Notes under the pieces: generated by a model | What the model saw: only the letters and a program-made list of their open reading frames with translations | What the model was told of the DNA's origin: nothing | Databases searched by the model: none | Translations under genes and position numbers: made by a program | From: Fusobacterium sp. | GTDB taxonomy: Bacteria > Fusobacteriota > Fusobacteriia > Fusobacteriales > Fusobacteriaceae | DNA: 16,474 nt | NCBI GenBank assembly: GCA_020024915.1 | Contig: JAHHSZ010000041.1 | Location: 1-16,474 of the forward strand | Reading direction: 5' to 3' | Part shown: positions 1 through 7,160 of the stretch, one piece after another | Layout: each line of letters begins with the position of its first letter | How positions within the stretch are numbered: position 1 is the stretch's first letter

Positions 1-402
1 TAAAACTCCATTTCTTCCAAAACCAAAATCAATCTTAACTTGAACTCTCTTACTATCAATTCCAAAATCTATTATCTTTTCTAATTCTTCATATGTATTG
101 GCACTTATCTCTAACTCCTCTTTATCTTTTACTAAAGTTAGATCTCCTACACTTTCAAAAATTAGAATCTTTAGATCTTTTAGACCCATCTTCAAAATTC
201 TTTCTGCTTCTACATATCTTGCCACTGCAAAATCTCTCTGCCCATTATCATAGAGAATCTGTACTATTTCTTCCATTCCATGTCCATATGCATTAGCTTT
301 TACCACTGGCAAAATCTCTTTTCCCTTGCTCTTTCTCAAATACTCCATATTGTGAATCAAATTCTCTCTTTTTAAATACAATTTCATAGAGTTTATTACC
401 AT
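1..402 (-). CDS. alr: Alanine racemase, N-terminal part (cut by window edge)
   Basis: PLP-dependent alanine racemase interconverts L- and D-alanine, supplying D-alanine for peptidoglycan in the cytoplasm. Only the first 134 codons lie in the window; the frame is open to base 1 and the C-terminal part (the catalytic tyrosine and the beta domain) is outside. Seen directly: after a short N-terminal strand and helix, the motif PVVKANAYGHG at about residues 32-42, where K35 should be the lysine that forms the Schiff base with PLP, followed by a TIM-barrel-like pattern ending in VKIDFGFGRNGV. The family signature is very characteristic. The start ATG has AGGAGGGG 7 nt upstream; a second ATG five codons in is less well placed. 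It lies downstream of an alanine symporter gene on the same strand, with its own promoter in between, which suggests a shared alanine theme. Confidence 0.93.
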   Translation of the reverse strand, partial: MVINSMKLYLKRENLIHNMEYLRKSKGKEILPVVKANAYGHGMEEIVQILYDNGQRDFAVARYVEAERILKMGLKDLKILIFESVGDLTLVKDKEELEISANTYEELEKIIDFGIDSKRVQVKIDFGFGRNGVL

Positions 403-442
403 TGTATTTCCCCTCCTGTATCCTAAATATCCCACTGATATG

Positions 443-470
443 AGTATACTATATTTTTTCTAAAAAACAA
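443..470 (-). promoter_or_regulatory. Putative sigma70-type promoter of alr
   Basis: On the minus strand TTGTTT (465-470) and TATACT (443-448) are separated by 16 nt and point to alr, whose start lies about 40 nt downstream. The 90 bp gap between the alsT stop and the alr start otherwise shows only a weak 5-bp AAAAC/GTTTT stem near the -35 box, too weak to call a terminator. Some readthrough from alsT is therefore likely. Confidence 0.6.
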
Positions 471-492
471 GAGAGTTTTCACTTATTTAAGG

Positions 493-1824
493 TTATCTAT
501 TAAAAAATCTAGCTTCATACTCTTTTAAGCTTTCAAGAGCTTTTGATGTCAATGGAAAAACTCCAATCATATTTACAATTGTCATAAGTCCCAATCCTAA
601 GTCAGCTAGATTCCATACTAAGTAGTTTTGTCTAACTCCACCCCAGTATAACATTATTAAAGTAAAAACTTTAAATAGCTCCTGTGGCCATTCCTTCTCA
701 CATAAAAAGTATAAATTTGGTTTAGCATAGAAACTAATTCCTAAAATTGTACTAAATGAGAAAAGGAACAAAATTGTTGCTGTAAATATTACTCCCCACT
801 CTCCAACTTGATATCTAAAAGCATCTTGAAGTAAAGTCATTCCACCGCTTCCTTCGGTTATATGTCCTTTTGATAAAAGTATAACAAAAGCTGTAGCACT
901 ACAGATTAAAACTGTATCTACCAAGACTCCCAAAGCTTGTATCAATCCCTGCTTTGCTGGATGTTCAACCTCTGCTGCCGCTGCTGCACAAGGAGCTGAT
1001 CCAGATCCAGCTTCATTAGAGAACAATCCTCTTTTTACCCCTTCCATAACAACGCTTCCTAAACTTCCACCTAAGAACTGTTTTATTCCAAAGGCATGTT
1101 TAAATATATCACTCATTGTATCTGCCATTAAACCTAGATTTTTTATAATGATATATATTACTATTCCTAAGTACAGTATTGACATAAATGGAACTAACTT
1201 ATCTAATACTTTTACTATCTTATTTCTGTTTCCAAATAATATTCCTGCTGATAGGATTACTAAAACTAAAGCTGTCTTGTTAGTGTCAAATCCAAAAGCA
1301 GTATTAAATGATTCTGTAACTGAGTTAGAAATAACTTGGAAAACTCCTCCCCAACATATGATAGCAAAAATTACAAATAGTACTCCTAACCATTTTATAT
1401 TTAACCCTTTTTGAATAAAGTATGGAGCTCCACCTCTATAACCACCTTTAGGATCCTTCTCTCTATGTAATATAGCTATTGTAGATTCTATAAATGCTGT
1501 TGAAGCATTTAATAGTGCTACAATCCACATCCAAAATACAGATCCTGGACCTCCCACTGAAACAGCTGCCACAACACCTACTAAATTTCCTACTCCCACT
1601 CTAGAAGCAGTACTTATACAAAATGCTTGAAATGATGACACCTCATTTTTTCCCACTTTTGTTTTTTCCATTAAAAGTTGACACATATGTGCTAACAATC
1701 TAAATTGTACCCCTCTTGTTTTTACAGTAAAAACTATTCCACTAACTACTAATAACACAACTATTAGATTATAGTTCCACATCACCGTGTTAATTGAATT
1801 AACCAAATTTTCAAAAGTATTCAT
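493..1824 (-). CDS. alsT: Sodium:alanine symporter (AGCS family)
   Basis: Inner-membrane secondary transporter of the alanine/glycine:cation symporter family, importing alanine and/or glycine with sodium. The 443-residue length is typical. The sequence is strongly hydrophobic with roughly ten membrane segments, beginning with one at about residues 18-34. Family hallmarks are visible: ASRVGVGNLVGVVAAVS followed by GGPGSVFWMW at about 73-100, the KGGYRGGAPYF loop at about 126-136, and GLFSNEAGSGSAPCAAAAA in the middle. These match the substrate and sodium site regions of the family. An AAGGAGG site stands just upstream of the ATG. The gene lies upstream of alanine racemase on the same strand, which supports alanine as a substrate, but glycine cannot be excluded. 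No glycine riboswitch consensus is seen in the 139 bp leader. Confidence 0.92.
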   Translation of the reverse strand: MNTFENLVNSINTVMWNYNLIVVLLVVSGIVFTVKTRGVQFRLLAHMCQLLMEKTKVGKNEVSSFQAFCISTASRVGVGNLVGVVAAVSVGGPGSVFWMWIVALLNASTAFIESTIAILHREKDPKGGYRGGAPYFIQKGLNIKWLGVLFVIFAIICWGGVFQVISNSVTESFNTAFGFDTNKTALVLVILSAGILFGNRNKIVKVLDKLVPFMSILYLGIVIYIIIKNLGLMADTMSDIFKHAFGIKQFLGGSLGSVVMEGVKRGLFSNEAGSGSAPCAAAAAEVEHPAKQGLIQALGVLVDTVLICSATAFVILLSKGHITEGSGGMTLLQDAFRYQVGEWGVIFTATILFLFSFSTILGISFYAKPNLYFLCEKEWPQELFKVFTLIMLYWGGVRQNYLVWNLADLGLGLMTIVNMIGVFPLTSKALESLKEYEARFFNR

Positions 1825-1963
1825 TCTATTATCCTCCTTAATATTTTTTAATTCTATAAAAAAAGCGCCCGTTTTAGATAATTTAAGGAATGTTATACAA
1901 AAATAAACACCTAAATTAAACTAATTCAGTCGCTCTAATTTAACATATTTAACTACAATCCTA
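1825..1963 (-). promoter_or_regulatory. Leader region of alsT with weak promoter candidate
   Basis: This 139 bp gap separates the PP-loop gene from alsT. On the minus strand a TATAAC -10 candidate (1892-1897) and a weak TTTAAT -35 (1915-1920), 17 nt apart, could drive alsT. An AT-only inverted repeat, TTAAATTA with TAATTTAG 17 nt later, lies between the upstream stop and this promoter and might act as a weak terminator. Nearer the start, a GC block (minus strand ACGGGCGC, then seven T) stands out from the AT-rich surroundings but has no adjacent pairing arm. Confidence 0.35.
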
Positions 1964-2965
1964 CTATCCTACTATTTGATATTTTTTCATAAACTGTTCT
2001 ACTTTTTCTACATCTACTACTGGTACCTTGGAGTTCTCTCCATTTACTCTAACTTCAATCTCCTCTTTTCCCTTACATTTAGAGTATCTTGAAAATAATT
2101 CTTTTACCAACTTTAGCTCTCCCTGTGTAAATTCTCCAAAACCTAACATATGAGGACCTGGAACTCTATATCCACATAGGTAAAAACTTCCTAACTCTTT
2201 ATATCCTGCTATTCTTTCATTTCCTTCTTGATCTCTACCTACAAATAAATATCTACCTTTATCTAATCTATAAAATCTACTCTTCTTGATCAAATGGAAA
2301 AGAAATGAGTAATCCTCTTCTAAATATCCATCTTTCTCCAATATAGATAGTCTATCAGAAAAAGCCGGATCTGTCAATAGGCAACCTCCACCTGGACTAG
2401 GATACTCTTTTAATCCATATTTTTCCATTAACTCCATCTGAATTTGTCTACTTCTTCCTTGAATATCTAGAAGCTTTTCTCTATCTATCCATCCTTCTAA
2501 TTCTGGTTTGCTAGGTGGTAATAGTTTTGCTGATAACGGTCTAACTATCAACTCATCCATACCTGATAATTTTTTTACCTTTTCTAAAGCTGCAGAATTT
2601 TGTGACATAGGTCTTTGACCTAATACTTCTCCAGATATTACAAAATCTGCATCATACTCTTCTAAAAGTTCTCCTGCTACTTTAAACATAAGAGAGTGGC
2701 AATCTATACAAGGATTCATATTTTTTCCTCTTCCATAGACAGGATTTTTTACCACTTCAGTATGTCTTTTTTCAAAATGTACATACTCCACTTTTATTCC
2801 TAATTGTTCCGCCATTTTCTCAGCTTTTTCATTTTTTCCACCAAAAAAATGTGATACAAAATTTAATGCAATAACATCAATTCCTTGATCTTTTACAACT
2901 TTTATTGCCAAAGCACTATCCAATCCTCCTGAAAATAATGCCAATGCTCTCCTTCTTTTTTCCAC
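1964..2965 (-). CDS. PP-loop ATPase, ThiI/MnmA-like tRNA sulfur-transferase homologue
   Basis: Predicted ATP-dependent RNA-modification enzyme that adenylates a tRNA base before sulfur insertion. Seen: an N-terminal PP-loop nucleotide site SGGLDS at residues 12-17; a CxxC in NPCIDCH (C86, C89); SGEVLGQRPMSQ at 111-122; and a third cysteine, C195, in SPGGGCLLTD. The first 200 residues match the short thiouridylase-like proteins related to MnmA and ThiI. They lack the ThiI THUMP and rhodanese domains and the MnmA tail. The remaining 130 residues form a separate domain that may be the NFACT-R-type RNA-binding domain known to be fused to such enzymes; that assignment is from memory of the family. 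Three cysteines could bind a 4Fe-4S cluster as in TtuA-type thiolases (inference). The start is GTG, preceded by GAGAGG, and lies only 2 nt after the sepF stop, so it is probably translationally coupled. The exact base modified is unknown. Confidence 0.75.
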   Translation of the reverse strand: MEKRRRALALFSGGLDSALAIKVVKDQGIDVIALNFVSHFFGGKNEKAEKMAEQLGIKVEYVHFEKRHTEVVKNPVYGRGKNMNPCIDCHSLMFKVAGELLEEYDADFVISGEVLGQRPMSQNSAALEKVKKLSGMDELIVRPLSAKLLPPSKPELEGWIDREKLLDIQGRSRQIQMELMEKYGLKEYPSPGGGCLLTDPAFSDRLSILEKDGYLEEDYSFLFHLIKKSRFYRLDKGRYLFVGRDQEGNERIAGYKELGSFYLCGYRVPGPHMLGFGEFTQGELKLVKELFSRYSKCKGKEEIEVRVNGENSKVPVVDVEKVEQFMKKYQIVG

Positions 2966-2967
2966 TT

Positions 2968-3489
2968 CTACCTCTCTTCTCTTCCAAAATCCTTGAATAT
3001 TCTTGGGTTCATAGTCTTTTTATCTTCATAATAAACTTTCATACTCTTAGGAACTATTGTATAAACTTTTTTACTAATTACTAGATAATTAGATTCCTTT
3101 ACAGTCATAGCTCCTGACAAGAAATTCATAAGTCTAATTGCTGTATCCTCATCTAAATACTCTAGATTTAATGTTACCATCTTATCTGCTCTTATATAAT
3201 CTACTATTTTCCTACAATCAGAAAATGCTTTTGGATCTAAAAATATTGTTTGACAATTACTTCCACTACTAACCTCATTTTCTAAACTTGAACTCTGTTT
3301 CTGCTTAAATCCTGTATGAGTAATATGCGGAACTGGAGTAGATTCAACTTCGTTTTGAACTGTACCGCCCTTATTTATCTCAATTTCTGTTATTCCACTA
3401 TCTTCGAATTTTAACTCTTCATCCTCTTCGATTCCATCTGGAAACCCAAAAAACTCCTTAACATTATCAAAAAGCTTTTTCTTGCTCAT
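2968..3489 (-). CDS. sepF: Cell division protein SepF
   Basis: SepF anchors FtsZ filaments to the membrane and helps septum assembly. The 173-residue product has the family layout: a short amphipathic N-terminal helix (MSKKKLFDNVKEFFGF) expected to bind the membrane, an acidic and polar linker at about 17-78, then the SepF domain at about 80-155, with DCRKIVDYIRADKMVTLNLE and FLSGA recognisable against Bacillus SepF. The reading frame extends eight codons upstream, but the inner ATG at 3489 has AGGAGGAG 7 nt before it and gives the classical SepF N-terminus, so it was chosen. The gene follows yggS by 13 bp, the same yggS-sepF pairing seen in Firmicutes and cyanobacteria, but without yggT, ylmH or divIVA. 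The short GREER tail is unremarkable. SepF is unusual among outer-membrane bacteria. Confidence 0.92.
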   Translation of the reverse strand: MSKKKLFDNVKEFFGFPDGIEEDEELKFEDSGITEIEINKGGTVQNEVESTPVPHITHTGFKQKQSSSLENEVSSGSNCQTIFLDPKAFSDCRKIVDYIRADKMVTLNLEYLDEDTAIRLMNFLSGAMTVKESNYLVISKKVYTIVPKSMKVYYEDKKTMNPRIFKDFGREER

Positions 3490-3496
3490 CTCTACT

Positions 3497-3504
3497 CTCC
3501 TCCT
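3497..3504 (-). promoter_or_regulatory. sepF Shine-Dalgarno overlapping the yggS stop
   Basis: On the minus strand TAGGAGGAG contains both the yggS stop codon TAG (3503-3505) and the AGGAGGAG ribosome site of sepF. This fixes the sepF start at 3489 rather than the longer frame at 3513, and suggests that ribosomes finishing yggS reinitiate on sepF. Confidence 0.75.
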
Positions 3505-4183
3505 ATTTCTCATATATTTTTCTACCTACTCTTATGAGAGTAGCACCCTCTTTTAGGGCTAATTTATAATCATTTGTCATACCCATAGATAGCTCTGTAA
3601 GTTGACCCTTAAAGTATCTTTCATTTAGCCCATCCTTTATCTCTCTAAGTCTTCTAAATACTCCTATCACCAACTCTTTATCATCTGTAAATGGAGCCAT
3701 TGTCATAAGACCTATGATATTTATGTTATCCAATGCCATAAGTTCTGGTAACTCAACATATAGATCCTCTATATTATATCCCTCTTTACTCTCTTCTCCA
3801 GCTATATTTATCTCCAATAGAACATCTATCTTTCTGTTATTTTGAAGAGCTCTTTTATCAATCTCCTGAGCTAGAGAAAGCTTATTTACAGAGTGTATCA
3901 ATTTGATAAATGGGGCTATATACTTAACCTTATTTTTTTGAAGATTCCCTATAAAGTGCCACTCAATATCATCTTTATTTTCTGAGTTATATTTTTCATA
4001 CTTCTCTTTGATAACCTGTGCCTTATTTTCACCAAATGCTCTTACATTACAGTTCAATATTTCATCCATGATATCTGATTGTACATATTTAGTAACTGCA
4101 ATAAATTTTACTTTTTCAGGATATATTGAATAATTTTTTATATCCTCTTGAATATCTTCAATATTCTTCTCTATACTACTCAT
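3503..4183 (-). CDS. yggS: PLP homeostasis protein YggS/PLPBP family
   Basis: YggS is a cytoplasmic PLP-binding protein with an alanine-racemase-like TIM barrel but no second domain and no known enzymatic activity. It buffers free PLP and affects amino acid and vitamin B6 balance. The 226-residue length is normal. K32 in FIAVTKYVQ should bind PLP. Other hallmarks are FGENKAQ (residues 71-77), EWHFIGNLQKNKVK, and LSMGMTNDYKLAL followed by GATLIRVGRKIY at the end, which holds the phosphate site. The ATG follows the hemW stop by 13 bp with a modest GGAG site. The next gene is sepF, a pairing conserved across distant phyla whose functional reason is unclear. Confidence 0.93.
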   Translation of the reverse strand: MSSIEKNIEDIQEDIKNYSIYPEKVKFIAVTKYVQSDIMDEILNCNVRAFGENKAQVIKEKYEKYNSENKDDIEWHFIGNLQKNKVKYIAPFIKLIHSVNKLSLAQEIDKRALQNNRKIDVLLEINIAGEESKEGYNIEDLYVELPELMALDNINIIGLMTMAPFTDDKELVIGVFRRLREIKDGLNERYFKGQLTELSMGMTNDYKLALKEGATLIRVGRKIYEK

Positions 4184-4196
4184 CTTTCAACTCCAT

Positions 4197-5273
4197 TTAA
4201 ATAAACTTATCTAGAACATCATTAGCAAGCATTATCCCCTTTCTTGTGAGAAGAAAATGCTCTTCTACTCTATATAAAAGACCTTTCTCTTTCAATTCTA
4301 GACATTTTTTTAAATATTTCTCACTTGGAACTACTCCCTTTTTTAGAAGTCTGAATCCCAACATATATTTATATTGCTCCTTTGAGTCTAAATCTACAAA
4401 TTCACTTTCCAATATTGGTATTTCTCTTTTATCTATATTATCATAATATTTAGAAATTTGCACCTGATTTTTGTATCTCTTTTTATCTATATATCCTGAA
4501 GCTCCCAATCCTATTCCCAAATACTCTCTATTTTCCCAGTATTTAGAGTTGTGTCGAGCCTCTCTATTAGGTAAACAAAAATTGGAGATCTCATAGTGAA
4601 TATATCCCATCTCTTGAGATTTATCTATTATATATTCAAACATTTGAGCTTCCAATTCATTCTCAGTTTCACTGTACACTCCCTCTTCTAATTTTTTAAA
4701 AAACGGTGTCCCCTCTTCCCAAATCAATGAGTAGATTGAAAAATGGTCAGGTCTTAATTCTAGCAATCTATGTAGATCTGATTTCACTGCTTGTAAACTT
4801 TGATTTGGAAGTGAAAACATAAGATCTAAACTTATATTCTCAAAGCCAGCTTCCCTAGCTTGTAAATAAGTCTCTATTCCCTCTTTAGAGCTATGCATTC
4901 TTCCTAATACTTTTAACATCTCATCATCAAAAGTTTGAATTCCAATACTCACTCTATTTATTCCAGCCTTTTTAAATCCTTTCAACTTTTCTAAATCTAC
5001 AGTTTTAGGATTTATCTCCAAAGTTACCTCTGCTCCATCTTTTATCTTTAATCTTTTTATTATCCTCTCAACATCTTCACAATCTAAAAGAGAGGGAGTT
5101 CCCCCTCCCAAGTAGACTGTATCATACTCATATTCAGGATATAAGTTTATCTCTTTTAAAATATAATCCACATATTTTTTCCTATCTCCTTCATTTGATT
5201 TGAAAGATAGAAAATCACAGTAATTACATTTATTCATACAGAAAGGAATATGGATGTAAACTCCATCTAACAT
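4197..5273 (-). CDS. hemW: Radical SAM heme chaperone HemW (HemN-like)
   Basis: Radical SAM protein of the HemW branch, thought to deliver heme to haemoproteins rather than to oxidise coproporphyrinogen. The cluster motif CxxxCxxC is at residues 12, 16 and 19 (PFCMNKCNYCDF). The residue two after the last cysteine is phenylalanine, the HemW pattern, where true HemN has a fourth cysteine. GGGTPS at 56-61 and EINPKTVD are SAM-barrel features, IGIQTFDD follows, and a HemN_C-type winged domain ends the protein. The 358-residue length fits. Two ATGs in tandem compete: 5276 is only 2 nt from GGAGG, whereas 5273 is 5 nt away and was chosen. The Shine-Dalgarno lies in the 13 bp between the mutase stop and this start. 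Many Fusobacteria lack a full heme pathway, so the role here is less certain. Confidence 0.9.
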   Translation of the reverse strand: MLDGVYIHIPFCMNKCNYCDFLSFKSNEGDRKKYVDYILKEINLYPEYEYDTVYLGGGTPSLLDCEDVERIIKRLKIKDGAEVTLEINPKTVDLEKLKGFKKAGINRVSIGIQTFDDEMLKVLGRMHSSKEGIETYLQAREAGFENISLDLMFSLPNQSLQAVKSDLHRLLELRPDHFSIYSLIWEEGTPFFKKLEEGVYSETENELEAQMFEYIIDKSQEMGYIHYEISNFCLPNREARHNSKYWENREYLGIGLGASGYIDKKRYKNQVQISKYYDNIDKREIPILESEFVDLDSKEQYKYMLGFRLLKKGVVPSEKYLKKCLELKEKGLLYRVEEHFLLTRKGIMLANDVLDKFI

Positions 5274-5286
5274 CATTTCCTCCTAA

Positions 5287-7011
5287 CTATAATGTATCTA
5301 TATATTTTATAAATTCCTCTTTTACATATTGAAGTTTTTCATCAGCTTTTTTATTGTCTGAATCTACAACACACAAGTAGTATTTTATTTTTGGCTCTGT
5401 TCCAGAAGGTCTAACTGTAATATATGTCTTATCTTCTAAGATAATTTGAATAACATCAGATTTTGGTAATTCAATTCTCTTCTCTTGACCTGTTAAACAA
5501 TCCTTTTCCACTTGTAATTTATAATCTTTAATTATAGATACTTTCTTACCACATATTACTGTATGAGCTTTATTTCTCATATTCGCCATTATTTTTCCAA
5601 TTGCCTCTAGTCCTGATTTTCCTGTTTTTGTTACAGAAACAGTTTCCTCTTTATACCAACCATATTTCTCATATAATTTATTTAACTCTCTGTATAGAGT
5701 CGATCCTATACTATCATAGTAAGTAGCCATTTCAGCTATCATAAGAGAAGCTACAACTGCATCTTTATCTCTTACATGAGTTCCAACTAAGTAACCTATT
5801 GACTCTTCAAATCCAAATAGGAATGTTCCATCTAACTCTTTATTTTCAAACTGTCTAATCTTTTCTCCGATATATTTAAATCCTGTCAATGTTCTAAATA
5901 GTTGTACTCCCTTATCTTTAGCTATGACATCTAACATTGGTGTTGAAACAATAGTTGAGATTACAGCTCCATTGGCTGGAATATCTTTTCTCATCTTTAA
6001 AAGATAGTTCATCAATAAGATTCCCAATTGATTTCCATTAGGGTAGTACCACTCATTATTGTCATCTTTTATTGCTATTCCTGTTCTATCTGCATCTGGG
6101 TCATTAGCTAAACATAGAGTTGCTCCCACTCTATCTGCTAACTCTGTACTCAATTTAAAAACAGCTTTATCCTCTGGATTAGCATATGAACAAGTTGGGA
6201 ACATTCCATCTGGCATCTCTTGTTCTGGAACTGTGTATACAGACTCATACCCCATCTCTTTCAATACTCTCTGTACTGCTACTCTTCCTGTTCCATGCAA
6301 TGGTGAGTACACTATTTTAAACTCTTTTTTATTTGGTAAATCTCTATTTATAGCCTGTTTTTCAACTTCCTCTATAAATCTATCATCTACTTTTTTCCCT
6401 ATATATTCTAGTAATCCTTGAGCTATAGCTTCCTCTTCACTTATAATCTTTATATCTTTGAATAGATCAACAGAGTTTACAGCATTTACCACTCCACTTG
6501 CTTGTGGCTCTACTATTTGAGCTCCATCTTCCCAATATACTTTGTATCCATTGTACTCCTGTGGATTGTGTGACGCTGTTACCATCACTCCAGCTTGAGC
6601 TTTTAACTCTCTAGTTGCAAAAGAAAGCTCTGGAGTAGATCTTAAAGATTCAAATAGATAAGCTTTTATCCCATTTCCTGCCAAAACAAGAGCTGTATTC
6701 AAAGCATATTCAGTAGATCCTATTCTACAATCATAAGCTATTGCTACCCCTTTTTTAGCTCCCAACTCTCCAGTAGATTTTAAGATATAATCAGCTAATC
6801 CTTGAGTTGCCTTTCTTATATTGTAATTATTGATTCTATTCCTTCCAACTCCTCTTATCCCTCTCATTCCAGCAGTTCCAAAACTTAAATCAGTATAGAA
6901 TCTGTTCTCTATCTCTTTTTCGTCATCCTTTATATTTAAAAGCTCCTCTCTGTCTTCTTTTGTTACAACATCAGAGTTCAACCATATTTTATAATAATCT
7001 AAATAATTCAT
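5287..7011 (-). CDS. pgcA: Phospho-sugar mutase (phosphoglucomutase/phosphomannomutase, PgcA-like)
   Basis: Alpha-D-phosphohexomutase that interconverts hexose 1- and 6-phosphates, most likely glucose phosphates, feeding glycogen, UDP-glucose and envelope sugars. All four domains of the family are present over 574 residues. The phosphoserine loop is TASHNPQEYNGYK, with S147 as the phosphorylated residue; the magnesium loop is NDPDADR at 303-309; the sugar-specificity loop is GFEES at 400-404; the phosphate-binding loop is RPSGTEPK at 534-541. Length and sequence style resemble the Bacillus PgcA type rather than the shorter GlmM, whose pathway is separate. The start ATG follows GAGGAGGT with good spacing. 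It is the first gene of the five-gene cluster and has its own promoter. The choice between glucose and mannose phosphate cannot be settled from sequence alone. Confidence 0.9.
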   Translation of the reverse strand: MNYLDYYKIWLNSDVVTKEDREELLNIKDDEKEIENRFYTDLSFGTAGMRGIRGVGRNRINNYNIRKATQGLADYILKSTGELGAKKGVAIAYDCRIGSTEYALNTALVLAGNGIKAYLFESLRSTPELSFATRELKAQAGVMVTASHNPQEYNGYKVYWEDGAQIVEPQASGVVNAVNSVDLFKDIKIISEEEAIAQGLLEYIGKKVDDRFIEEVEKQAINRDLPNKKEFKIVYSPLHGTGRVAVQRVLKEMGYESVYTVPEQEMPDGMFPTCSYANPEDKAVFKLSTELADRVGATLCLANDPDADRTGIAIKDDNNEWYYPNGNQLGILLMNYLLKMRKDIPANGAVISTIVSTPMLDVIAKDKGVQLFRTLTGFKYIGEKIRQFENKELDGTFLFGFEESIGYLVGTHVRDKDAVVASLMIAEMATYYDSIGSTLYRELNKLYEKYGWYKEETVSVTKTGKSGLEAIGKIMANMRNKAHTVICGKKVSIIKDYKLQVEKDCLTGQEKRIELPKSDVIQIILEDKTYITVRPSGTEPKIKYYLCVVDSDNKKADEKLQYVKEEFIKYIDTL

Positions 7012-7049
7012 AAGTTACCTCCTCAATACTCTTTTATTACTATGTTTAT

Positions 7050-7078
7050 ATTATACCTTATTCTTCAAAAATATTTAA
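7050..7078 (-). promoter_or_regulatory. Putative promoter of the pgcA-hemW-yggS-sepF cluster
   Basis: On the minus strand a perfect TATAAT (7050-7055) lies 17 nt downstream of a weak TTAAAT (7073-7078). The mutase start is about 40 nt downstream. No other good promoter is visible between the five clustered genes, so they are probably co-transcribed from here. Confidence 0.65.
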
Positions 7079-7124
7079 CATTTTATTAAAAAATTTACAG
7101 ATTTTTTTATTTATCTTACCATCT

Positions 7125-7154
7125 AAAAAAATAAGAGAGGCTTATCACCTCTCT
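7125..7154 (-). terminator. Intrinsic terminator of mgtE
   Basis: On the minus strand, just after the mgtE stop, AGAGAGG (7148-7154) pairs perfectly with CCTCTCT (7134-7140) across a 7-nt loop, and a run of seven T (7125-7131) follows within two bases. This is a standard Rho-independent terminator separating mgtE from the mutase operon. Confidence 0.85.
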
Positions 7155-7160
7155 GTTATA

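Noticed and set aside
93..296. 67-codon plus-strand frame opposite alr
   Set aside because: The minus strand carries an unmistakable alanine racemase with its PLP motif; this frame is its shadow.
1825..1963. Glycine riboswitch upstream of alsT, as known for some fusobacterial symporters
   Set aside because: No GGAGAG-type core or paired helices are present in the leader; it is almost entirely AT.
2966..3513. Longer sepF start at 3513
   Set aside because: Its extra residues are translated from the ribosome binding site itself, and the inner ATG gives the conserved SepF N-terminus.
6059..6421. 120-codon plus-strand frame opposite the phosphosugar mutase
   Set aside because: It overlaps conserved catalytic regions of the mutase on the other strand and resembles no protein.
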